Assembly: GCF_035556675.1 (NCBI RefSeq)
Contig: NZ_DATMFZ010000262.1
Coordinates: forward strand, 1-28,764
Reading direction: 5' to 3'
DNA: 28,764 bases
DNA from: Geminicoccus sp035556675
GTDB taxonomy: Bacteria > Pseudomonadota > Alphaproteobacteria > Geminicoccales > Geminicoccaceae
Shown: positions 6,147 to 14,450 of the stretch, piece by piece
How positions within the stretch are numbered: position 1 is the stretch's first letter
Layout: each line of letters begins with the position of its first letter
The notes under the pieces: generated by a model
Seen by the model: only the letters and a program-made list of their open reading frames with translations
The model's database searches: none
Told to the model about the DNA's origin: nothing
Made by a program: the position numbers and the translations under genes

Positions 6147-8618
6147 TCAGTACAGGCCGTCATCCATGACCGGGGGGGCTGCCGGTGCAGCGGGTGGTGC
6201 CCGCCGGCCGGCCGGCTGCGGGTCGTAGAGAGCGGTCTCGCCACCGACCACCGCGGCGCTCGGCAGTTCACTGGTGGGCGCGGTGCCCGGCAAGAACGCC
6301 TCCAGGATCACCTGTTTGGTGTCGGGGCCGGGCAGGGCGCCGGTCGTGGCATCGATGCGGACCAGCTGCACGCCGGGCGGCACCCGGAACGGGGTAGGCG
6401 GGGTGCCTTCCAGCACCTTGCCCATGATCTCGGTCCAGACCGGCAGGGCCACCGTCCCGCCGGTCTCATGCTCCCCCAGGCTCTTGGGCTGGTCGAAGCC
6501 GATGAACACGCCGGTGACCAGGTCCGGCGAGAAGCCGACGAACCAGGTGTCCTTGGCATCGTTGGACGTGCCGGTCTTGCCGCCGAGCGGCCGGCCGAGC
6601 TTGCTGGCGCTGGCGGCGGTGCCGCGCTCCACCACTCCGGCCAGCATGTTGGTCATCTGATAGGCAAACCGCTCGTCGGTCACCACCGACCTCGTGTCGG
6701 GCAGGAGCGGCGGCAGGCCGCCGTCATAGGCCAGGGCCGTGCAGCCGTCGCAGCCCCGGTCGTCCCGGCGCGTCAGCGTCCTGCCGTAGCGGTCCTGGAT
6801 CCGTTCGACCAGCACCGGGGTCAGCTGCCTGCCGCCATTGACCAGCTCGGCATAGGCGGAAGTCAGGCCCAGCAGCGTGACCTCGTTGGAGCCGAGCGAA
6901 CCGGCCAGATAGTGCTGCAGGCCGCGATCGATCCCGAAGCGGCGCGCCACGTCGATCACCTTGTCCATGCCGACCGCCTGGGCCAGGCGCACGGTCATCA
7001 GGTTGCGCGACTTCTCCAGCCCCAGGCGCAGGGTGGAGGGACCGTAGAAGCGCTGGCTGTAGTTCTCGGGCTTCCACTTGGGCTGGTCCGGCCCCTGGTC
7101 GATCACGATCGGCGCATCCAGCACGATCGAGGCCGGCGTGTAGCCGTTCTCCAGGGCTGCCAGGTAGACGAACGGCTTGAAGGACGAGCCCGGCTGCCGC
7201 CAGGCCTGGGTGGCCCGGTTGAAGCTGCTCTGCCGGAAGTCGAACCCGCCCGAGATCGCCAGGACCCGGCCGGTATTGGGGTCGAGCACCACGGCGGCAC
7301 CCTCGACCTCGGGGCGCTGGCGCAGGCCGAAGCGCGGCGGCTCTCCCTCGGCCGCGATGTTCTCGACCAGGATGACGTCGCCCTGCTTCAGCACCTGGTC
7401 GGCGCGTGTGGGCGCCGGGCCCATCCGGCCCTCCGCGTCCACCGGGCGTGCCCATTTCAGGTCGGCACTGCGGATCGTCCCGGTCGTGCCGTCGGCGAGC
7501 GCCAGATCGGCACCCTCGGCACCTGCAGCCAGTACCAGCGCCTTTTGCCAGTCGAGCAGACTGAAGCCCGGATCGACTGCCGCCAGCGCGTCCTGCCAGT
7601 CCGGGCGGGTAGCGGCGTCCGGCAGGTTCGCGATCGGGCCGCGCCAGCCGGTCTTGCGGTCGTACTCGGACAGGCCGCGCCGCAGCGCGCTGTCGGCGAT
7701 TCGCTGGATGCGCGGCTGCACCGTGGTCCGCACCGACAGGCCACCCTCGTAGAAGCCGGCCTCGCCCAGCTGCGCCACCAGCCGGCGGCGCACCTCCTCC
7801 AGGAAGAAGTCGGCCGAGGCCTGGTCGGCCTGGCCCCTGCGGGCGCGCAGGACGAACGGCTCGGCCCGGGCGGCGTCCGCTTCCTCGGCGGTGATGTAGC
7901 GGTCCGCCTGCATCCGGCCGATCACGTAGTTGCGCCGGTCGCGCGCCACCTCGGCATTGCGGGCCGGGTCGTAGCGCGACGGCGCCTTCGGCAGCCCGGC
8001 GATGAACGCGATCTCGCCCAGCGTCAGCTCGTCCAGCGACTTGTCGAAATAGTTGAGCGCCGCGGCGGCGATGCCGTAGGCTCGGTAGCCCAGGAAGATC
8101 TCGTTGAGATAGAGCTCGAGGATCCGATCCTTGCTCAGCACCCGCTCCATGCGGATCGCCAGGATCGCTTCCTTGATCTTGCGGTCGAGCGACATCTCGT
8201 TGGTGAGCAGGAAGTTCTTCGCCACCTGCTGGGTGATGGTCGAGGCGCCGCGCGGCCGCTCGTCGTTGGCGACCCGGCGCAGATTGTCGACCACGGCGGA
8301 CGCGATGCCCTGCGGATCCACGCCCCAGTGGTTCCAGAAATTCTGATCCTCGGCGGCAACGAAGGCCTGCTGGATGCGGACCGGGATCGCGTGGATCGGG
8401 ACCCAGACGCGCCGCTCCTTGGCGAACTCGGCGAGCAGCCGCCCGTCGCCGGCATGGATGCGGGTGACCGTCGGCGGCTCGTAGGTAGCGAGCTGCGCCA
8501 CGTCCGGCAGGTCCTGGCCATAGCGCCACCATGCATAGCCCAGTGCGCCGACACCGATCAGGACCGCCAGCAGGAGCAGGTTGAACAGCACGCCCAGCGC
8601 GCGCAGGAACGACGTCAA
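6147..8618 (-). CDS. mrcA: Penicillin-binding protein 1A, bifunctional peptidoglycan synthase
   Basis: The protein polymerises lipid II and cross-links the glycan strands, anchored in the inner membrane. From the chosen start it has 823 residues. A membrane segment at about 10-30 is followed by a family 51 glycosyltransferase with catalytic Glu in AAEDQNFWNHWG (about 90) and RGASTITQQVAKN. The transpeptidase follows with SSFK (about 478-481), SRN (about 537) and KTGT (about 681). An OB-like insert lies between the two domains. The frame has no ATG near the N-terminus. TTG 8618 has GGGAAGG nine bases upstream and places the membrane segment as in homologues; TTG 8627 and TTG 8711 are alternatives. 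It follows the amidase gene, and a promoter at 8763-8791 could drive it separately. Confidence 0.95.
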   Translation of the reverse strand: MTSFLRALGVLFNLLLLAVLIGVGALGYAWWRYGQDLPDVAQLATYEPPTVTRIHAGDGRLLAEFAKERRVWVPIHAIPVRIQQAFVAAEDQNFWNHWGVDPQGIASAVVDNLRRVANDERPRGASTITQQVAKNFLLTNEMSLDRKIKEAILAIRMERVLSKDRILELYLNEIFLGYRAYGIAAAALNYFDKSLDELTLGEIAFIAGLPKAPSRYDPARNAEVARDRRNYVIGRMQADRYITAEEADAARAEPFVLRARRGQADQASADFFLEEVRRRLVAQLGEAGFYEGGLSVRTTVQPRIQRIADSALRRGLSEYDRKTGWRGPIANLPDAATRPDWQDALAAVDPGFSLLDWQKALVLAAGAEGADLALADGTTGTIRSADLKWARPVDAEGRMGPAPTRADQVLKQGDVILVENIAAEGEPPRFGLRQRPEVEGAAVVLDPNTGRVLAISGGFDFRQSSFNRATQAWRQPGSSFKPFVYLAALENGYTPASIVLDAPIVIDQGPDQPKWKPENYSQRFYGPSTLRLGLEKSRNLMTVRLAQAVGMDKVIDVARRFGIDRGLQHYLAGSLGSNEVTLLGLTSAYAELVNGGRQLTPVLVERIQDRYGRTLTRRDDRGCDGCTALAYDGGLPPLLPDTRSVVTDERFAYQMTNMLAGVVERGTAASASKLGRPLGGKTGTSNDAKDTWFVGFSPDLVTGVFIGFDQPKSLGEHETGGTVALPVWTEIMGKVLEGTPPTPFRVPPGVQLVRIDATTGALPGPDTKQVILEAFLPGTAPTSELPSAAVVGGETALYDPQPAGRRAPPAAPAAPPVMDDGLY

Positions 8619-8762
8619 GCTCTTCAACCTTCCCGTGCGAGGCAGTGCGCCGGCGGCAGACCCTGTGTCAGGCCTCGTACCGGATCTGGTGGCAGGCCCG
8701 GTGGCAGGCAATATGGCAGCCGATGCGGCAATGGTGACCGTTCACGACCGAACTTCGCCCCA

Positions 8763-8791
8763 ATGTTACCGCATCCGCCGGCAGGGCTCAA
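8763..8791 (-). promoter_or_regulatory. Sigma-70-like promoter for PBP1A and downstream genes
   Basis: On the minus strand TTGAGC (8786-8791) and TAACAT (8763-8768) are separated by exactly 17 bp, between the amidase stop and the PBP1A start. Transcription would begin near 8756, leaving a leader of about 138 nt to TTG 8618. Confidence 0.5.
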
Positions 8792-8809
8792 TTCCGCACC
8801 GGCCCTGCC
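8780..8809. repeat. 8 bp perfect inverted repeat over the PBP1A promoter -35
   Basis: GGCAGGGC (8780-8787) and GCCCTGCC (8802-8809) are exact inverted repeats 14 bp apart. One arm overlaps the -35 element. It could be an operator or a transcript hairpin after the amidase gene. No T-run follows on the minus strand, so a canonical terminator is unlikely. Confidence 0.5.
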
Positions 8810-8825
8810 AACCGATTGCATGTGC

Positions 8826-10178
8826 TCAGTGGGGTGCGATGGCGAAATAGGCATCCAGCGCGTTCAGCACCGCGCCCGCCACCTTGCGGCGGTGGCCCGG
8901 GTCGTTGAGCAGTTGCTCGTCGCGCGGGTTGGACAGAAAGCCCAGCTCCAGCAGCACGCTGGGAGTATCGGGCGACTTCAGCACCACGAAGCCGGCGAAC
9001 CGGCGGGTGCCCTTCACCAGCCGGGTGACCTTGCCGAGCTCGCGCACCAGGGCATCGGCGAAGCCGATCGAGCGGTTGGTCGCGTCGCGCAGGGCGAGAT
9101 CGATCAGGATCTCGCTCACGATCGGGTCCTGGTCGGTCAGGTCCAGCCCGCTGACGATGTCGGCCTTGTTCTCCTTTTGGGCGAGCGCTGCGGCTTCGCG
9201 GTCGGAGGCGCGGTCGGACAGGGTGTAGACCGAGGCCCCCCGCATCTCCGCATTGCGTGCTAGGCTGTCGGCGTGGATCGAGATGAACAGGGCTCCGCCG
9301 GCCTCGCGGGCGAAGTTCAGTCGCTGGCGCAACGGCACCGCCTTGTCGCGATCGCGGGTGAGCGCCACCCGGTACCGCCCGGACTCTTCCAGTCTGGCCT
9401 TGATCGCCTTGGCTACTGCGAGGGTGATGGTCTTCTCGTAGGTGCCGCGCCGGCCGATCGTGCCCGGGTCCTTGCCGCCATGGCCCGGGTCCAGGACGAT
9501 CAGCGGCTTGATGGGGACAGGAGCCGGGACCGGGGCCGGCGCCGCCTGGTCCGCGGCGGGCGCCTCCAGCACGGAGCCGATCCCGGCGGTGGCCGCCGGC
9601 GGTGCCACCGCTTCCGGGCGCGGCAGGACCTTGGGTGTGGGCACGGGCGGCACGCGCCCGGCTGCAGCCTGCGGTGCCACCCGTTCTGCCGTCTCCTCGT
9701 TCGTCCCTGCCGCGGGCGGTGCCGGCTCCGGCTGGGCCGGGGCCGCCAGGGCCGGGGCGGGGCCGGGGATCAGGTCGATCACCAGGCGGTAGAAGCGCGA
9801 GTCTGGGGACGGCACCAGGAGCTCGGCATTCGCCACCCGCGCCTGGCCCTTGAGGTCGACCTCGAGGCTGGCCGCACCCGGCGTGGTGCTGGTGTACCAG
9901 GCGTCGACCAGGCCGCGCGGCTGGGGCAGCCGGCCGATCGGCAGCGCCCAGCGGGCCTGCGGCACGATCACCTCGAGCCGGGTGCGGTCGGCGGACAGGC
10001 TGGTCTCGATCGGGACGTTGGCATCGAGATCGAGAACGATCCGAGTGTGGGCATCCCGCATCCCGAACCGCAGCCCGGAGATCAGTGTCTCGGCAGCGAT
10101 GGCCGGGAAAGTGGCGAATAGGATCGACAGAATCACCATGGCGACGACCGCCAGGCCATGCGCGGTTACAGCTGCCAT
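8826..10178 (-). CDS. amiC: N-acetylmuramoyl-L-alanine amidase, AmiC type with AMIN domain
   Basis: This periplasmic zinc amidase cleaves the bond between muramic acid and the stem peptide, chiefly at cell separation. The 450 residues comprise an export signal (residues 1-28, ending PAIAA), an AMIN domain at about 32-136 that targets septal envelope sites (SGLRFGMRDAHTRIVLDL), a Pro/Ala-rich linker to about 225, and an Amidase_3 domain. Zinc ligands are visible: His in LDPGHGGKDPG (233), Glu in TYEKT (248) and His in ISIHADS (302). The catalytic Glu is in VLLELGFLSN (411). ATG 10178 is chosen because it gives a complete signal peptide; its ribosome site GAAGG is close and weak, and ATG 10139 is an alternative. 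It is divergent from rne and followed by PBP1A. Confidence 0.94.
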   Translation of the reverse strand: MAAVTAHGLAVVAMVILSILFATFPAIAAETLISGLRFGMRDAHTRIVLDLDANVPIETSLSADRTRLEVIVPQARWALPIGRLPQPRGLVDAWYTSTTPGAASLEVDLKGQARVANAELLVPSPDSRFYRLVIDLIPGPAPALAAPAQPEPAPPAAGTNEETAERVAPQAAAGRVPPVPTPKVLPRPEAVAPPAATAGIGSVLEAPAADQAAPAPVPAPVPIKPLIVLDPGHGGKDPGTIGRRGTYEKTITLAVAKAIKARLEESGRYRVALTRDRDKAVPLRQRLNFAREAGGALFISIHADSLARNAEMRGASVYTLSDRASDREAAALAQKENKADIVSGLDLTDQDPIVSEILIDLALRDATNRSIGFADALVRELGKVTRLVKGTRRFAGFVVLKSPDTPSVLLELGFLSNPRDEQLLNDPGHRRKVAGAVLNALDAYFAIAPH

Positions 10179-10220
10179 CGACCTTCGACGGGAACCGATG
10201 TCTCCGGTATGTCTTGGTGA

Positions 10221-10249
10221 TTGAGACAGCGGATCGATGGTTCTATAGT
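10221..10249 (+). promoter_or_regulatory. Sigma-70-like promoter for rne
   Basis: TTGAGA (10221-10226) and TATAGT (10244-10249) are separated by exactly 17 bp and point toward rne. The predicted start near 10256 leaves a 5' leader of about 355 nt. Confidence 0.65.
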
Positions 10250-10255
10250 CCCGTG

Positions 10256-10611
10256 CGTGCGAGCGGATCCGGTGCCGATCGCCGTGGTTCGCGCAAGTTC
10301 GCAGCCCGGCTTCCGGATAGCGCCGATCCCGCCGCATCTCAACCAACAGGCTGCCCCGCCGGGTCGAACCCGGGGCCGCCCACATCTTCCGAACGCAATG
10401 CACCACGTTGGATACCTGCCGTACGACGAACCCCGCAGAAGTGCGGTGGTCGAACCGTCGGCATCGGCCCGCGTGGCACCCCTCGCCTCGGCCGCCACAG
10501 GGCGGGCGAGCCAACCCGATTCGCGTGCAGGACTGCGCGCGGGCCTACAGCAGCACGCGGCGGCGCCGGGCATCACTATGCCTCGCCATGCGCGTGCGGA
10601 GACTCCCCTCG
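10256..10611 (+). promoter_or_regulatory. Long 5' leader of rne with alternative hairpins near the ribosome-binding site
   Basis: No gene is apparent in the 433 bp between amiC and rne; this is the transcribed part of that gap. The sequence contains a compact hairpin at 10359-10373 (CCGGG, loop TCGAA, CCCGG). Nearer rne, GCACGCG at 10553-10559 is complementary to CGCGTGC at two places: upstream at 10522-10528 and downstream at 10591-10597. The downstream copy directly abuts the Shine-Dalgarno GGAG at 10598-10601, so the two pairings are mutually exclusive and only one would crowd the ribosome site. In E. coli a long rne leader mediates RNase E autoregulation; a similar role here is inference. 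Confidence 0.45.
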
Positions 10612-13254
10612 ATGACTCGACGCATGTTGATCGATGCCGGCCACCCGGAGGAAACCCGGGTCGTCATTCTCAATGACAAGCAGCTGGTCGATTTCGATTT
10701 CGAATCGTCCACCAAGAAGCAGATCAAGGGCAACGTCTATCTCGCCAAGGTGACGCGCGTGGAGCCCTCGCTCCAGGCCGCGTTCGTCGAGTATGGCGGC
10801 AACCGGCACGGCTTCCTGGCATTTTCCGAGATTCACCCGGACTATTTCCAGATCCCGCAGGCCGACCGGGCGATGCTGGAAGACGTCGCCCGCGGCGACG
10901 AGGGCGAGGGCAGCGGCAACGGCTCTGACGACGACGACGAGGCCGACATCGCCCGCAGGCGCACACGGCTCCTGCGCAGCTACAAGATCCAGGAAGTGAT
11001 CAAGCGCCGGCAGATCATGCTGGTGCAGGTCGTCAAGGAGGAGCGCGGCACCAAGGGTGCCGCGCTGACCACCTATCTGTCGCTGGCCGGCCGCTACTGC
11101 GTGCTGATGCCGAACACGCCGCGCGGCGGCGGGATCAGCCGCAAGATCGACGACGCGGAGGACCGCAAGCGGCTGAAGGAGATCGCCGCGGAGCTGGAAG
11201 TGCCCAAGGGCATGGGCCTGATCATCCGCACCGCCGGCCAGGAGCGCACCCGGGCCGAGATCCGGCGCGACTACGACTATCTCCTGCGCCAGTGGGAGGA
11301 CATCCGCGAGACCACGCTCAAGAGCATGGCGCCGGCCCTGATCTACGAGGAAGGCGACCTCGTGAAACGGGCGATGCGCGACCTCTACAGCCGCGAGATC
11401 GACGAGGTGCTGGTCGAGGGCGACGAGGCCTACAAGCAGGCCAAGCGCATCATGACCATGCTGATCCCGTCGCGCTCGCGGCAGGTGAAGCAGTATCGCG
11501 ACGAGGCACCCCTGTTCTTCCGCTACGGCGTGGAGGACCAGCTCGACGCGATGCACCTGCCCAAGGTGGACCTGCCGTCGGGCGGCTCGATCGTGATCCA
11601 CACGACCGAGGCGCTGACCGCGATCGACGTCAACTCGGGCAAGTCGACCCGCGAGCGGCACATCGACGAGACCGCGCTCAAGACCAATCTGGAGGCGGCG
11701 GACGAGGCGGCGCGCCAGATGCGGCTGCGCGACCTGGCCGGCCTGATCGTGATCGACTTCATCGACATGGCCGACCAGCGCCACGAGCGCCAGGTCGAGC
11801 GGCGGCTGCGCGACGCCCTCAAGCTGGACCGTGCCCGCCTGCAGATCGGCAAGATCAGCCAGTTCGGGCTCTTGGAGCTGTCCCGGCAGCGGATGCGGCC
11901 GTCCTTGCAGGAGCTGTCCACCCAGACCTGCCCGGTCTGCCATGGCCTGGGCGTGGTGCGGTCGACTGAATCCTGCGCCTTGCAGGCGCTGCGCCGCATC
12001 CAGGAGGTCGGCATCGCCGGCGAGACCGCGGTGATGCGCGTGATCGTGCCGGGCAGCGCTGCCTACTACCTGCTCAACCACAAGCGCGACGCGCTGTTCC
12101 GCCTGGAGCAGCGCTACCAGATGCGGGTGTTCGTCGACACCGACGATCAGATGATCCCGGGCGACATCGGCGTGGAGCGCATGGAGCGACGCGAGAAGCC
12201 GATCGAGGTGCCGCCGCCCGCTTCGCTGGCCGAGCCCGAGGAGCCGGTCGAGGAGCCGATCGTCGAGGAAGAGGAGGAACTGGCCGAGCGCCGCAGCGAG
12301 CGTGCCCGCAGCGAGAACGGCCGCGGCCGGCGCGACCGCCGTGGCGGTCGCCGGGACGAGGCTGGCGAGGATCGGCAGCACCGCGAGCCGGTCGAGGCAG
12401 TGGCCGTGGCCGAGGACGCGGCCGAGGAGCCGGTGGTTGCCGAGCAGCCGGTCGAGGCTACGGCCAATGGCGACGAAGGCGAGGAAGGTGGCCGCAAGCG
12501 CCGCCGCCGGCGCCGTCGTCGTCGTCGCGGCGACCGTAACGGCGAGCAGGCCGGCATGGCCCAGGAGTTGGGTGGTGAGGAGCAGTTCGACGAGGATGGC
12601 GAGGATGCCGAGGAGGGCGAGCCGCTGGCTGCCCGGCCATCCGAGGCTGGACCCGTCGAGGTCGAAGCCCGCGAGGCCGTGCCTGTCGAGCCTGAACCCG
12701 TCGAGGCTGGGCCGGTGGAGGCCGAGCCGGTAGCGACCGCTGGCGAGGCGGCACCGGCCGATACCCCGGTCGTCCCGTTGCCGGCCGAGCTGATGACGCC
12801 GGTGGAAGCCCCGCCGGTGCCGGAGGCGGCCGAACAGCCGGCGGAGCCGGTGGCTGAGGCCAAGCCGAAGCGGCGCACCCGGGCCAAGAAGACGGCCGAG
12901 GTGACCGAGGCGGCGACGGAGGCCAAGCCAGCCAAGCCGCGTCGAGCACCACCTGCCCGGAAGAAGGCTCAGGCGGCTGAAGAGCCGGCAGAGCCCGTGG
13001 TCGAGGCGAAGCCCAAGCGGCGGCGGACCACGAAGAAGGCAGCCGAGGCGGAGGTGCCGGCGGCCGAGCCGGCACCGGTGCCTGCACCGGAGCAGGCGGT
13101 AGCACCGGCAGCCGAGCCCGTGCCCGCTCCGGAGCCTGCCCAGGCTCCGGAACCCGCGAAGGCCGAGCCTGCTCCCGCACCGGAGCCGGTGGCGGCCGAA
13201 GCGCCGGCCCGGCCGGTGCGGCGCGGCTGGTGGAACCGGCTGACCGGCAGCTAG
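10612..13254 (+). CDS. rne: Ribonuclease E/G family endoribonuclease
   Basis: RNase E cuts single-stranded RNA in mRNA decay and rRNA/tRNA processing and scaffolds the degradosome. The 880 residues begin MTRRMLIDAGHPEETRV, the usual alphaproteobacterial N-terminus. An S1 domain follows with an acidic insertion (about 94-113, GSDDDDEAD). The DNase-I-like catalytic part has Asp339 (TAIDVNSGKS) and Asp382 (IVIDFIDM), 43 residues apart as in E. coli. The zinc-link CPVC is at 440-443. After about residue 520 the protein is disordered: Glu/Pro/Ala-rich repeats, an Arg run at about 630-640, Lys/Arg patches, and a terminal RRGWWNRLTG that resembles the GWW motif reported to bind PNPase in Caulobacter. 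GGAG lies ten bases before the ATG. The stop overlaps the convergent aminotransferase stop. Confidence 0.95.
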   Translation: MTRRMLIDAGHPEETRVVILNDKQLVDFDFESSTKKQIKGNVYLAKVTRVEPSLQAAFVEYGGNRHGFLAFSEIHPDYFQIPQADRAMLEDVARGDEGEGSGNGSDDDDEADIARRRTRLLRSYKIQEVIKRRQIMLVQVVKEERGTKGAALTTYLSLAGRYCVLMPNTPRGGGISRKIDDAEDRKRLKEIAAELEVPKGMGLIIRTAGQERTRAEIRRDYDYLLRQWEDIRETTLKSMAPALIYEEGDLVKRAMRDLYSREIDEVLVEGDEAYKQAKRIMTMLIPSRSRQVKQYRDEAPLFFRYGVEDQLDAMHLPKVDLPSGGSIVIHTTEALTAIDVNSGKSTRERHIDETALKTNLEAADEAARQMRLRDLAGLIVIDFIDMADQRHERQVERRLRDALKLDRARLQIGKISQFGLLELSRQRMRPSLQELSTQTCPVCHGLGVVRSTESCALQALRRIQEVGIAGETAVMRVIVPGSAAYYLLNHKRDALFRLEQRYQMRVFVDTDDQMIPGDIGVERMERREKPIEVPPPASLAEPEEPVEEPIVEEEEELAERRSERARSENGRGRRDRRGGRRDEAGEDRQHREPVEAVAVAEDAAEEPVVAEQPVEATANGDEGEEGGRKRRRRRRRRRRGDRNGEQAGMAQELGGEEQFDEDGEDAEEGEPLAARPSEAGPVEVEAREAVPVEPEPVEAGPVEAEPVATAGEAAPADTPVVPLPAELMTPVEAPPVPEAAEQPAEPVAEAKPKRRTRAKKTAEVTEAATEAKPAKPRRAPPARKKAQAAEEPAEPVVEAKPKRRRTTKKAAEAEVPAAEPAPVPAPEQAVAPAAEPVPAPEPAQAPEPAKAEPAPAPEPVAAEAPARPVRRGWWNRLTGS

Positions 13255-14435
13255 GCCCGGCGGATCATCGGGGTGAGGGCGGCTTCGAGTCGCTCCGCCC
13301 CGATCCGGATCCGCTCGGGATCAGCGGCGAACGACAGCCGGATCCAGTTCTCGCCGTCGACGGGGTCGAAATCCATGCCGGGAGTGACGGCGACATGGGC
13401 CTCGTGCAGAAGGCGGCGCGCCAGCTCGCTGGCCGGAACGCCGGTCGGCCGGATGTCGGCCCAGAGATAGAAGGCGCCGTCGGGAGGGGCGATCCGGTCG
13501 AGCCCCGCCCGGCCCAGTGCCTGGCGCAGCAGGTCGCGATTGGCTCGGTAGATTCCGACCCGGGCGTGCAGTTCCTCCTCGGCATCCATGGCGGCGGTGG
13601 CGGCCACCTGGGCCACGGTGGGCGTGGAGATGAACAGGTTCTGTGCCAGCCGCTCCACCGGCCGGACCAGCGGCTCGGGCAGCACCAGCCAGCCGACCCG
13701 CCAGCCGGTCATCGCCCAGAATTTCGAGAAGCTGTTGACGACCAACGCCTCTGGCTCGACCTTGAGCACCGTGGTCGCGGGTGCCTCGTAGGTGATGCCT
13801 TGATAGATCTCGTCGACGATCAGGCGGACACGGCGCGCCCTGGCCCAGGCGGCGAGGGCCGCCAGCCGCGCGTCGTCGAGCATGGTGCCGGTGGGATTGG
13901 CCGGGCTCTGCAGCACCAGGCCGTCGATCCGGCCCGGAATCGCGTCGAGTTCCGCCGGGGTCGGCTGGAAGCCGTCGGCAGGGCCGGTGGCCACCCGCAC
14001 CGCCTCGATTCCGAGCGCCGCCATGACGTTGCGGTAGCAGGGATAGCTGGGATCGGCGACCAGCACGCGCGCACCCGGGTCGAAGCTCGCCAGGAAGCCC
14101 AGCACGAAGCCGCCCGAGGCACCGGTGGTGACCGCGATGCGCTGCCAGTCGACGTCCAGGCCATGCCAGTCGCGGTAATGGCGGGCGATGCGCCTGCGCA
14201 GGGCAGGCAGGCCCAGAGCCGGCGTATAGCCGAGGGCGCCGTCGCGCAGGGCGGCAGCCGCGGCCTCCAGGGCGGGCGCGGGCGCGCCGCCACCTGGCTC
14301 GCCGATCTCGAGATGGACGACGTCATGACCCGCCGCTTCCTGCCGGGCAGCATCGATCACCACGTCCATCACCAAAAAGGACGGGATCGCGCTGCGTTCG
14401 GAGGGCGGAAGGGGAATTTTTCGATCGGCTGGCAC
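13251..14435 (-). CDS. Pyridoxal-phosphate-dependent aminotransferase, class I/II
   Basis: The 394-residue fold type I enzyme transfers amino groups with PLP as cofactor. The substrate cannot be read from sequence; aspartate/tyrosine-type or related amino acids are plausible. Visible features are IPSFLVMDVV near residue 17, HLEIGEPGGG (41-50), LGYTPALGLPALR (about 69-80), TTGASGGF (103-110), QSPANPTGT (176-184), VDEIY with the ring-binding Asp at 208, and the Schiff-base Lys238 in NSFSKFWAMTGWRVGW. The GTG start at 14435 has AGGAG five bases upstream and includes the conserved IPSF segment; ATG 14369 would truncate it. The start lies 15 bp from the divergent protease start, so its promoter must lie inside that gene. 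Confidence 0.9.
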   Translation of the reverse strand: MPADRKIPLPPSERSAIPSFLVMDVVIDAARQEAAGHDVVHLEIGEPGGGAPAPALEAAAAALRDGALGYTPALGLPALRRRIARHYRDWHGLDVDWQRIAVTTGASGGFVLGFLASFDPGARVLVADPSYPCYRNVMAALGIEAVRVATGPADGFQPTPAELDAIPGRIDGLVLQSPANPTGTMLDDARLAALAAWARARRVRLIVDEIYQGITYEAPATTVLKVEPEALVVNSFSKFWAMTGWRVGWLVLPEPLVRPVERLAQNLFISTPTVAQVAATAAMDAEEELHARVGIYRANRDLLRQALGRAGLDRIAPPDGAFYLWADIRPTGVPASELARRLLHEAHVAVTPGMDFDPVDGENWIRLSFAADPERIRIGAERLEAALTPMIRRA

Positions 14436-14450
14436 GGCTTCTCCTGCCGG

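Noticed and set aside
6468..9263. A 931-codon open frame on the plus strand, antisense to PBP1A and amiC
   Set aside because: Long antisense frames are common in GC-rich DNA because stop codons are rare. The translation is Arg/Gly/Ala/His-rich with no motif, whereas the minus strand encodes complete PBP1A and amidase domains.
10355..10375. Sequence resembling a tRNA T-arm (GGGTCGAACCC)
   Set aside because: The stem and loop sizes are wrong for a T-arm, and no acceptor, D or anticodon arm could be found around it.
10408..10611. N-terminal extension of RNase E
   Set aside because: It is Arg/Pro-rich and unlike any RNase E. The conserved N-terminus MTRRMLIDA begins at 10612 behind a GGAG.
10408..13254. 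The Glu/Pro/Ala-rich C-terminal half of RNase E as a sign of frameshift or foreign insertion
   Set aside because: A long disordered tail with Arg-rich patches and a terminal GWW motif is normal for alphaproteobacterial RNase E.
13230..14450. Plus-strand extension of the M48 protease frame across the aminotransferase gene
   Set aside because: The extension shows no homology and would place the signal peptide inside the protein. The aminotransferase on the other strand is complete.
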